Of a DNA stretch of 64,000 bases, positions 13,796 to 24,494 are shown piece after piece. Made by a program: the position numbers and the translations under genes. This DNA is from Pempheris klunzingeri (Eukaryota > Chordata > Actinopteri > Acropomatiformes > Pempheridae), in assembly GCF_042242105.1 (NCBI RefSeq), contig NC_092032.1, forward strand, positions 19,158,915-19,222,914, written 5' to 3'. The notes under the pieces were generated by a model. That model saw only the letters and a list, made by a program, of their open reading frames with translations, was not told the origin of the DNA and made no database searches. The first letter of the stretch is position 1, and each line of letters begins with the position of its first letter.

Positions 13796-14219
13796 GGGAC
13801 CTGAGGGCAGAGGCTGACCTTGTGTGTATCGCTGGTGCTCTTTGTTTTATGACGTAAGCCGTAGCAGTGTGTGTGCACATTCGTGACTCATGTTGTGTGT
13901 TCAGTGCTATCAGGACAGGAGCTGCAGTTTTCCCACAACACTGTACATTTTAAACACTTTGTACCTCTGGAGTGAACCAGTCAACCACAGCAGTGGCGCC
14001 GTGAAATGTGCTGCTGATGCCTGACTAATTAACATGCACATTAGATCAGCGTACGAACTGTTATTCCAGGGTTCTTGATGTACAAAGGATAAAGAGTTGC
14101 GTTGAACTCCGTTTTTTCCAAGTCACAACAGAACAAAAGCACCTTTTGTTCTTCACATACAGCCCATGTACAGATGTCTGCACTTCTGCCATGAAAGCAA
14201 GTTTAAGTAACGTCTACTG

Positions 14220-14475
14220 GGCACTTAAAGGTGCAGTGTGTAGGATTTAGTGGCATTTTGCAGTGAGGCTGCACATTGCAACCAGATAAATCCCCCTCGC
14301 CTCACCCTTCTCTTTCCCAGCGTGTAGCAGAACGTTCATGTTCCTTAACGCTAAATAAGAAATCAAACCAAAGTCAAGCTGCCACTTGAGCGCTACTGTA
14401 GAAGCATGGTGGTGCAACATGTGTGTGGGGAAGGATGCACCCTCCTTCTAAACTAATGACAACACAACAACTCTG
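14220..14475 (-). mobile_element. Second copy of the same MITE-like element
   Basis: Begins TTAAAGGTGCAGTGTGTAGG and continues with GCAACCAGATAAATCCCCCT and CGCCTCACCCTTCTCTTTCC. It later reads CTACTGTAGAAGCATGGTGG, the reverse complement of the start of the 37.7 kb copy. Degenerate, no coding capacity. Confidence 0.6.
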
Positions 14476-14694
14476 AGGGGAAATGATTGAAGCCCGTTGG
14501 AGCAGCGTTAAGAACAGTTTTGGTGTAGTGACCAAAGTAAGAACTGCAGGTCATGTGATACTCTGGCGGCTCTTATATAAAAGTTCAGAAGTCATAATTT
14601 GAGCAATTAGATCCACTAAGAATCAAAAAGTGGTATAACTGTATTATTTTCTTGCTGTTTCTGTGCGCTGTGTCATAAACCTTCCTATATTTCC

Positions 14695-14696
<2 letters not shown>

Positions 14697-14736
<40 letters not shown>
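14697..14736 (+). repeat. (TA)n microsatellite
   Basis: Twenty uninterrupted TA units. Confidence 0.9.
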
Positions 14737-14738
<2 letters not shown>

Positions 14739-16734
14739 CTGAACACTTTATCTCCTGACTAACCACTCCCTGCTGCCAGGACTGTCAGCCCTGCAAAGGA
14801 AAAAGTACTTTCCATCACCTTCCCTCACCTTCAGCTCAAGATCGGAGGAGGATAAGAGGATGAAGAGTTATGTCTTACTAAATCATCACTTTTCAAAGAG
14901 TGCTGTGTGATCCTTTATAACGGCGCTGCAGCTCTGGATAATAGGCAGGTATCTTGTTGATGATGACGCTGGTTCTGCTTCTGTTATACAGACAATCATC
15001 AATTTATTCACCATTCATTCAATCCAATGCAAGTGAGAGGATTCAGGAATAATTATTAGAAAATTAAGTCCTGTACTTAAGTGCAATGATGAGTTACTTG
15101 TCCTCTTTGTAAGCATTTCCATTTTCTGTACTTTATACTCCACTACGTTCATCTGAGTTATTTTGTTATTTTTTCACAAAACATACAACATATGATGTAT
15201 TGTTCTTCTATCAGGTCATTTAAGACTGAAATGGAGCCCTTAAAATTATATTTAAAAAAAACATTTTAACCTGTTTTTAATGCTAATCAGCACGTATCTT
15301 GTCTTCAGATATAAACAGTCATTTGTAGAATAGTTAAGTAAATAAACAGGTTGAAATATTCTCATTATGCTGAAAAAATAAGGTTTTAAGAACCAATAAC
15401 AGACGTATTTGTGCAGATTTAAGAGCCAAAACAAGCTACAATTCTATAATGTACAGTATTATGAGGGGGGGGGGCATTTGGCTTAATAGGTACCTTTACT
15501 TTTGATAGTTTAATTTAAGCTGATAATACTTTTACTTCAACAGAGTTTTATTCTGACTTTAACTCATTTTCCTAAAGCGAAGGACCCGAATCCGTCTTCC
15601 ACCACTGACATGGACAACAAACATGCAAACAAACGCACCACAACGGGCTGAAAGGTGATAAGTGATGTCTGCTGACTCATCCCTCAACTGACCACCTGAC
15701 CGCCGCCTTCACTTCACACTCCAACTGGCACAGCTCCCCTGGCCTTCCCCACCCCCCAAAGGATTTTCTTCCAAAAAGATGGAGGGGGGCGCCGCTGATG
15801 AAAATTTTAGCTGATACACCTCAACCTTTCCGCCTCAACCAATATCGCCCAATCAAATCCCCCTTTCAACCTCGGCTCGATGAGGGAGAGATAGGAGTTA
15901 AGGTGACCTCGTTCTGAATGAGGCCGGCGAGGCTGTATAATTGGATACACTCTGACGCGAGATTGAGTTTATCCCAGGTAAAAAAAAAAAAAAAGAAGGC
16001 CCTCGCTGACCCGCTTTCCCGGAGTCTCTGCTCCAAGATGGGTGCTTGTGAATGAGAGTAATCACTTTACAGAGGCTGAGATGAGGCTCAGAAAAACAAC
16101 AATCAGTTTAAACTGCAGCCCCTGCAGTTAGCTCGCCGCGAGGCAAACACACCAGAGGTCGACTTCCTCTTCACTTACCTTTGACTCCTGTGAAGGATGT
16201 GCTCATAGGTAAGAACCCAGCTGTTCTGTCAGCCGTATTTTTAACCATGCCAGCAGCACGGCTCTGTGGGTGGCAACATCAGTCCAACACTTCGGCCCAG
16301 ACTGAAGTATTATAGCGTGAAACATAAGACTGAGGTGATCACTGACCCACGGCACCTCGAGGAGTTCCAGTGAGAATAATCTAATGAACTATGATTTAAT
16401 TGCCTGGAAGTTAGCCCAATGAGAGAATGTATTTAGTCGTTCACCTCATTTTAAATGATGTCGAGAGTCCATTTAAAACAGAACGAAGGCACAAATTAAC
16501 AACAGTCGTCTGTAGTCGTGCTTTTAAGTTAGATAAAGTTGGTGTTTGCACGTAGGACTTAGAGTATCAGCCAGTCTGGAGGACCAGTTTAACGAGGAGG
16601 TGATGTATGATGGCAAGCAGCCGTTAAGGGATTTAGAAGTAAAGAGAAACTGAATAGTACAATAATGTTCATAGGTTTCACACTTTTAGATGCATATACA
16701 GAAACTTTATGGAACAAAAAAGCCATACATTCTG

Positions 16735-16835
16735 CCATTGTGTTACTTTTGGACAGAAATAAAGTACTGGGGGCCGCCTGGAACCAACTGAAGGACCATT
16801 GGGGGTCCCCAGACCCCACTTTGAGAACCACTGAT
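16735..16835 (+). repeat. hAT-like non-autonomous element fragment
   Basis: GGGGTCCCCAGACCCCACTT followed by TGAGAACCACTGATCTA is the end of a common fish non-autonomous DNA transposon. Only this end is clear. Confidence 0.4.
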
Positions 16836-17180
16836 CTACAGTATAGACAGTTATGCGAATATCCCCAAAACGACACCCTATGAAACACAGGTCTGTGGCC
16901 TGATGTGTATCAGCCCTTGACATCAGAACCACTGCTCAACAGGTTGGATTTTTGGGATTTTGAGTGAAATATATCTTTATATCTTTTATTTTTTTCATCC
17001 ATGCACAGCGACAAATAACAAAAAGTCAGACAGGTCCCTGCAGACTGATGGGAGTGGCATTACTTTTCCAGGTATTTGGTTATAAATACTAAATATAAGA
17101 TGACTTTTACTCCAAAATATCCAATATTTAGTTTTTCTTTGACTTTATTGATCTTATAATGAATATTTTGTGGTTTATGC

Positions 17181-17204
17181 TGTGTGTGTGTGTGTGTGTG
17201 TGTA
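17181..17204 (+). repeat. (GT)n microsatellite
   Basis: Perfect run of about 11 units. Confidence 0.9.
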
Positions 17205-18495
17205 TAACTCCTCTTCTGAAAAGGCCTTTATAAATAAAGTTTACTTTCTTACTCACTAATAGGAAGAGGGAAAAGGGATTACAGGGATAAAACAGCTTCT
17301 CCTTGTTTGATTATTCGTTAGCGTTTAAACCGATCCCTTTAATTATATCCTGATAGATTTTAAAGGGTGCTGCACCGCTGTAAAATGCTCTCTGAAGTAG
17401 TTTAAATCAGCGTGGCGGCCCACAGCCTGTTTGCCTTTGAAGCCAAGCTGAAATGAATGCAGGGAATGTTGCAGTGGAGGTCGGATCAAACTCACACCTC
17501 AGCACATCCAAAGCATTAGTGACTGAATCTCTTTAAAATCAGAATATGCCACTTCTCCTCCACGTTAAAATAAAATAATGAATAAAATATATCTCATACA
17601 TTAACAATCTGTGTCTCCGGTAGTTCCCAGATTTTCTTAAATTTGATTTTGAGTGATGCAGTGCTCGCACCGATGAATGTGGCACTGCTTAAACAGACTT
17701 GAAGTTTAAAAAGATTAATTCAAAAGAACACATTTGGTGACAGACCATGATGCATTGCTGTAGATCAAACTACCCATTAATACACATTAATGCAGCAATG
17801 ATGTTAATCCAGAAACTTCAAATCTAAGAGGGAAACTTTGACATTGAGCATTTGACTGCAGAGTTTTGCCAAAAATACTTTTATCTAAGTAAGGTTTTCA
17901 TTTGACTTTTGCTTACTCACCATATGAAATACCTTAGAGGGCAGCACTAGGAGTTTCACTATTAAGCGTGTGACTGCGGGAGTTTGTTAAAAAGCTGTAA
18001 ATCCACACAGCTTCTGTCTCTGGCTGTATCTCAGTCTGCAGATACACACTTCCTCCACGCTTGAGCACATTTCCCTCTCTCTATTTTTCACTCACTTTGT
18101 CTCTCCACTTTCTCCGCCAAATATCCTTCCTCTTATCTCTCCTCACTGTCTTTCTCTCACATTTTCTCTCACCTCCTCATCCCTCTGTCTAATTAATTCC
18201 CTCACATCTCGTCCCTCTCAGGCTGCGGGTGATCAATGATCTCTCGCTAATTTATTTGGCAGTGCTCAGGCTGGACGCGATCTGGTGGAGTTGGTGGTGG
18301 TCGAGAGTCAGCAGGCGCCCGTGTGAGGTGTATAAAATGAAGTGAATATATAGGAGGCTGTATTAACATCTCTGTCGCAGCGTGGAAATGAAGCAGAAAT
18401 TGAATTTTGAGGCCGGCCGCTTCTTATTTCAGGAGGTTGACCTTCAATTCTAATACTAAGTGGAGATGCATGAATATATTAAATATAGTGTATAG

Positions 18496-18516
18496 ACACA
18501 CACACACACACACACA
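18496..18516 (+). repeat. (CA)n microsatellite
   Basis: Perfect run of about 10 units. Confidence 0.9.
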
Positions 18517-20261
18517 GTCAGACTGCATCCCCTTCTGCAGAGGTTTCTCTAAATTTTCCGCACAGCCTCCTGCAGCGTCCAGAGGTCTAATGACCTTCTT
18601 ATGAAACGATCTCCTGGGAGAAACTTCATGCATTTTTGAGATGAACCAAACCATGACAGTAAATGTGTGCACTTTCACACCTGAATGGCGCCTCTGCCCA
18701 TCGGCACCATCTCCTCCCCACCTCTGATTCCAATTCAGCTCCACTAATCCATGATAGAGGCGCAGCGGGGTCTCCAGAAATCAGTGGCTGGGTCAGATAT
18801 TTCCTATCCATGAGGGATTATCTGAGGCTGCCTCGGGAAAGTAGGAAAAGAAAAAAAAAAAAACTCCATATCTTGTGTTAACAGGCCCCAAAAAGCAGGC
18901 GGGAGATCAAGTTTTTCCTCGCTGTTGAGGTTTATTCATCGCAGTTAAAGGGATAAGCTAATTTTATGGGAAAAGCACTGAATTTAGTGAGGTTACCTTG
19001 ACAATCAGCTTCACTTTGTAGCTTTTACATCAGACCATCGGCTGAGAGAAGCCTCCGTGAGATAAATCATTCTGCAGTTTGAGTATCACAGATTTAATTA
19101 GGTTGTGAAGTGTGTGTGCTGTTGTGGGAGTATCGGCGCTGCCACAATTGTTCCCCGCCTGGATCTTTCAAAATGGGAATGGAGTGTACAGTACAAGTCT
19201 GGGAAAAAGTTCTCAGTGCGAGTCTCTTAGCGGACCACATGGTCGACGCTTTCATGCCATCTGCGCTTCAGTTTCATCATCTTAAGTGAAAATGTTACGA
19301 CGCTTATCGCAGGAGAAGCACAAAGAGAGCTCAGCTAAAAGAAGGGATTACTGAATCTGACGGTACGATAGGCTGCATGTCTCCGTGAGTAAAGCTCGGT
19401 CTGTCCTGTGAGTCTCAGGTACCTTATGATACACTTTTATAGAAGGTTTCTCAGGTTTGGTTTGCAAAACCCACGTGTTAATCTAAGGATCAAGATAAAA
19501 ATACACACAAAAAAGTTCCTGCTAAAGTATTTGTTATAGATTAATGGGTCCTTTCATGGTCAAACACTTACCATGTAAACACACTGGAAAGGTGTTTCCA
19601 TGGTTCTAAGAACAGTTGGAGGGCCCCAGGTTAGCTCCTGCTTCAGCACAAGAGTAACCTTGAGTGATGTGCTTGTGATTGATCGAACATACGAGCCCAC
19701 GCAGCACCCTCAACCGCCATTATTAAAAAGAAACCTGTGTAAAAAAAGTTGGCCTTGTAAACATCAGACGCTGGAGTGTGGATCAGAAGACTGTTGTTGT
19801 TGCTGTATGTCACACAGAAGTGGCGCCCGTCAGCGAATAAACACTTCAGCGCTCCTAATGACGGAATGCAAATGCAAACAGAAGACAAAGCCGAGGACTA
19901 TTTACTTCTTTCTCCATGTGGCCTACATTTAAGGCCTTCTTTCTTTTTCATTTGCTGAACTAAAGAGTTGTGAGAATGTAGAAAAATACTTATGAAACAA
20001 ACCTTTCAGTCGAAGTATTCCCTCGAAAATATGGAGCACATGACCTCAGTGTCTTCAGCATCTCACTGCAGAAACAGACAAACAAACATCCTGTGAACCA
20101 AATCACAAGACGTCCTAGACTCCTAAATATACATACGCTGAACCGTGAGGTTGGATATACGCAGTATCTACAAGATATAAGTTATGTTATGGGTGTCTCC
20201 CTGCCGCCTGCCGGCTCAGACAAATACAAGGCAAGTTTGTTTATTGTACCAGACTGTGAAG

Positions 20262-20700
20262 AGGGAGCTGAGCCGGGAGGCAAAGCTTTTGATTTACAAG
20301 CCGATCTCGGTTCCCTCACCTATGGTCATGAGCTTTGGGTAGTGAAAGGCTGAGATACAAGTGGCTGTGTCTGCTCTCAGAGATAGGGCGAGGAGCTCAG
20401 ACATCCGGAGGGAGCTCAGAGCAGAGCTGCTGCTGCCCGTCTGCGTTGAAAGAAGCCATTTGAGGTGGTTCAGGCGTCTGATCAGGATCCTCCTGGGCGT
20501 CTTTCTTTGGAGGGTTTCCAGGGACGGACACCTCCGGGTAGACGCACAACCCACCGGAGAGATTATGAATCTCATCTGGCTTTGGGAACGCCCCAGGGTC
20601 CCCAAGGAGGAGCCGGAAAAACGTTGCCGGAGAGATGCACATCTAACTAGCGTGCGGTCCTGGAAGAGCAACAGAAAATAGATAGAAATGAATGAATGGA
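20262..20700 (+). mobile_element. 3' end of a fish LINE (non-LTR retrotransposon), degraded
   Basis: The plus strand reads GAGCTGAGCCGGGAGGCAAA, CTATGGTCATGAGCTTTGGG and GAGGAGCTCAGACATCCGGA, then TTGAGGTGGTTCAGGCGTCT. It translates in part to RSSDIRRELRAELLLPV and LRWFRRLIRILLG, the familiar reverse-transcriptase C-terminal tail of a very common fish LINE. It ends in short degenerate repeats (AGATAGAAATGAATGAATGG), as these elements do. Frame breaks make it non-functional. Confidence 0.7.
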
Positions 20701-21322
20701 AGTTTATTCTTTGTCAGTTTCAAGGTGTTGAACAAACAACTTAATTAAAAGTATGAACAGCAGTGTAACAAGATAAAAGGGTGAGTGACAGGAGGCTCAA
20801 ACATCACAGCATTATCAGCTGCTAAACACGCAGAGGAGATGGTGAAAAGCGGAGCTGCTGCCACACAGGTAGGTGTGTGAGTTTCCCCTCTGCAGTGCCC
20901 CCCCACTTTTCCCCACCGCGTTACATAACCAGGATGAGCTCATTTCTCCATCCTGCATGTTATTGTTTGCTAACTCTTGCTATCCTGTAATCCTTTTCTG
21001 CAAATGAACGTTCAGTTCAGCCTCTGATAGCCACATCTGGTACGCGTTTCTGGCAATTAGGCCTGTAGGGGAACACGACGTTCCTTCGTGCCCTCCGAGG
21101 GCCCCCGCTACATGTGTTTGCAATCTCCCTCTTCCTGAATTTAGTCGTCATTGACATTCCCCCTGTGATGTTTGTTTGGGTAAAACGCCCTGTGTACAGG
21201 CCTGTCCCTCTGCAGAGCTTAGACTGAAAAGCCCCAAATGCTATGCTGATTACCTCCGGGTGGGGTAGCAACGCTGCCAAGAACTCAACCCAGGAAACCA
21301 GCTCAGCGCCATGCTATTCACA

Positions 21323-21328
21323 GCGCGC

Positions 21329-21394
<66 letters not shown>
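21323..21394 (+). repeat. Long (GT)n microsatellite with a CG lead-in
   Basis: GCGCGCGC followed by 32 uninterrupted GT units (21331-21394). This is the longest simple repeat in the window and both parts can adopt Z-DNA. Confidence 0.95.
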
Positions 21395-21395
<1 letters not shown>

Positions 21396-22309
21396 TCATC
21401 CGAGCTGATCTATTCAACAAGTAAATATTGTGACATTAATGGCGAGGATGATTATTCCCACAGCAAAGCCACGCGGCTGAGAGCATGTCTCTCTATCTGT
21501 GAACACATACTTTACTGCTGCATATTCAGTCCATGTCTGGAAACAGGTAGAATCAGGATCTCAATATGAGCTGCAAATAACGAGCGTGCATGAGATGAAT
21601 GTTGTTTTTGTTTGTTTTGGGGGGAAGGGAGGGGAAGGGAGGGGTGCCAGTGGACACTTGTAATGTATGGAAGCTCAATTCTGCCAGTTAGGGGTTTTAT
21701 TTCTCATCATTTATGCAGTAAAATAGAAATGATATTTTTAACTTATCCTAATAGTGTTGCTTTTGGGTTTACATATACTTACTGCAATTGTAATGAATTA
21801 TATAAATTAATATAAATATAATAAAGCTTTTTTATTTTGTTAACGTAACGTTGTTACGACATTGACATTTAATCATGCGCCTTCTTACTTCAGTTTCATG
21901 CCCGTTACCTTCTCTTATACCAACAACATAAAGGGGAACGCCAGAATAATGCTTTAAATGGCTCTAGTGACACATTTTCTGTAACGGCACCCTAAAGGCA
22001 GCTTTGTCTCCTAGAAATTATGTTTATATACGATTAATTTGTCAACAGCGCATTATGTTTTCTATGAATATAATGAGGAAATGTTGTTGATTAACCCTGC
22101 AAAGTGGAAAAATGCTGATACTGAACGTGTTGGTAAAATGTTCATGTACAACTTATTTCAAGTATTTTTTATTATTTCACTATATTTCATTTGTTTCCCA
22201 GCAAAGCATCCAAAACTAAATTTTTTTTGCCACGTTTGTATCAATATACAGTATAACAAGCATTAGAAATACCAGCAGTATCGCTCTCTGATGCAGGGTT
22301 TATTAGGGA

Positions 22310-22740
22310 CCGGGCTAGTGGGGCCAGGGCCCCGGGGCCTTGCACTGCCAGGGGGCCTCCAATGCTCGGGCCGCACACGTGACTCAAGACCCAAGGAAGT
22401 TACTGCCAGGGCCCTCAGTGTGCACAGAGCAAGCTGACCACCAGGTCCCTGGGTGCTTATAGTGTAAGCTAACCACCAGGGCCCCCCCAGGACCCTCAGT
22501 GCTTACAAAGTGAGGCCCCTTGGCATTAAAGAATGAGCTGCTGATTAGGGCCCCAAGTTCCCTGGGAGTTTAAGGATGATCTGGCCCCTGGGCCCCTCAG
22601 CACTTACACTGTGAGGTTCCCTCTGCGCTCAAAGCACCTGCTGACCCCTCGGGGCCGGTCGCTGCAGTGCGTACAATATGAGGCCCCTCAGTGCTTAAAG
22701 CGTGAGTTTACCACCAGGGTCTCCGGGACCATGATCTGGC
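22310..22740 (+). repeat. GC-rich degenerate minisatellite
   Basis: Diverged units built on GCCCCTCAGTGCTTA, a short GTGAG or GTAAGCT step and ACCACCAGGGCCCC recur at irregular 45-75 nt intervals, in sharp contrast to the AT-rich DNA before 22260. Not a coding sequence: frames are broken in every unit. Confidence 0.65.
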
Positions 22741-24057
22741 CCTGCTCTGATTCAACCCCGCTCCATCAAATCCTCCTTTTCTCTGAGTGGTTTCTTTCAC
22801 TTCCTGTAAAACCTGGACCACTCTCTCGGGGGTTCACTGCCATTGGCTGCTCCACAAGTCCCCAGGCCTGCGAGGTGCACTTTATGAGCACAGATCATTT
22901 GTCAAAAAAAAGACATTAAAGTGTAAAAGCCCCAGGTATTAAGACCGCAGAGCATGGGCTGATGTATCTACCGTCAGCTCTGCGCTGGAGAAATGCTGAG
23001 CTTGCAGCGAGGGGCGCTGAGGCTGGTTCTCTGCCTCGGCCGTGTGATGGACCTGTTTTACAGCTAAAGAGTGGACACGCTGAACTTTGTGGCTTCTGCG
23101 TCCCTCTGGGCTCAGCCATTACGGTACATGCTGCCTGGAGACCTTACACCATATACCTTTTCACAGTACACTGACTCAATATCCAGTGAGGTCTTTGTTC
23201 GTGTCGCAGAGGGCGGGCAAACAGGAATTTTCTGTGTTGTTGTCGTTGTTGTTGTTGTTGTGATGCTCTGTGGTGTATCTGAGCAGGGCTGAGAGCCCAC
23301 TGCTCCTCAAGCTAAGAGCTGCACGATGGTGTGAATCATCCCGACACAGACAAAAAACAAAAACATGCACCCTTGACATTTATGTGTGGAGCTCGTGAGC
23401 AGCTGTGCATCGCCTCCTTTTAGATTTGACCCCCTAAATCAACACTGAAAACCATATAATCATTTATATAATTAAATTTTACTTGCTTTAATCATCATCT
23501 ATCTATCTATCTGTCTGGGATGATACTTACTGATTCACAGGAAAAAGGATTAAGCCTGCTATACCAGATGTTAAATAGAATTAAAACCAACACGTTAGCA
23601 TAGAGGAAGTACAGCACAGTACACATATACTGTATTATTAAGGGGTTTTTCAGTCTCTGGATGAACCTTTTGTGCAGTTGAAGCGTCACACTGGTACTTT
23701 TCACTGCATTTTAAATGATGAAAGTGCATCATTCACACAGGAGACTGAAGTGTCCACCCCCCAGTCACAGTATAATAAATGATTATTCTAATATAGGCTT
23801 TGTATCAGGTTTGTGCCCTGATAAACACTGTGCCAACTCTGCTTAATTTAGACTCTTGTACAGAGTTAAAACTGAAGCAGCTTCATTTGCTGTTGTTGTT
23901 GTTGTTGTGTGCTATTTTTCAACAATGTAATTCACAGAAGACGACGCACAGCTATGAAAAACTGAAAATAAATGCAAATGATGGTGGGACAGGACCAAAA
24001 CTGGAAAGCATTTCTCTTTATCTCCATGACCATTAGTATATAATCCATACTGCATAC

Positions 24058-24100
24058 TATACTATGTGGCCAAAAGTATGTAGACACCTTGTCTGTATAT
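24058..24100. mobile_element. Terminal fragment of a Tc1/mariner-like element
   Basis: ACTATGTGGCCAAAAGTATG followed by TAGACACC matches the same terminus as the relic at 864. No internal transposase sequence follows, so only the end is preserved. Confidence 0.5.
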
Positions 24101-24380
24101 ATGTCTGAAGCTGTTTTTTCATGATTTAAGGAGGAAGAATTAAAACTAGAGCATAAATTCATTGGGAAAATGTTAACCGAGGTCTTTTTCAGACCAGGAA
24201 GCTGCGTCCACTTCTTTCACACAGTCTATAACTGGGACTAATTTCTTGATATGGTATGAAAGGTGACATCTGGTTAGATTAAACAGCTGTTGATGAGAAA
24301 GATTGTTACCAACTGTCTGTCACGAACAAAACAGAATCACTTTGGCGCTCCTGAGTAAATGTAGTCAGTGTTGCATAAAC

Positions 24381-24494
24381 GCAATAACACAGTCAAGGTC
24401 GTGTTTCACTGTAGCTGCTGATCTACATTTCCTCCAGCTGCAGCTCTCTGCTGCCAATAACCACAGCGCAGCGCGACCTTGACTGTGTTATTGC
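24381..24494. repeat. Perfect 21-bp inverted repeat, 72-nt spacer
   Basis: The 21-nt arm at 24381-24401 is exactly the reverse complement of 24474-24494. The core of the arm is AATAACACAGTCAAGGTC. Such an arm pair can come from a MITE or a local inverted duplication; the spacer is too long for a typical microRNA precursor. Confidence 0.75.

Larger units (their letters stand above)
5741..14219. other. Non-genic DNA with possible conserved non-coding blocks
   Basis: No gene recognised. Segments 7130-7260 and 7640-7870 are free of repeats, mix TAAT/ATTA homeodomain-type words with GC patches, and look like conserved non-coding elements by composition only. A CACGTG E-box (12508-12513) lies three bases before a TATAAATAG (12517-12525). 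Confidence 0.4.
14476..20261. other. Non-genic DNA
   Basis: No gene recognised. It holds simple repeats, a hAT-like fragment, a CTCF-like word (CCTTAGAGGGCAGCACT, 17932-17948), a pyrimidine-rich tract (about 18050-18220) and repeat-free, TAAT-containing DNA at 18220-18440. Confidence 0.45.

Noticed and set aside
21243-21569. 108-codon frame across the long GT repeat
   Set aside because: It is a Val/Cys translation of the microsatellite.
24381-24494. microRNA precursor
   Set aside because: Arms pair perfectly but the 72-nt spacer and absence of a compact hairpin do not suit a canonical precursor.
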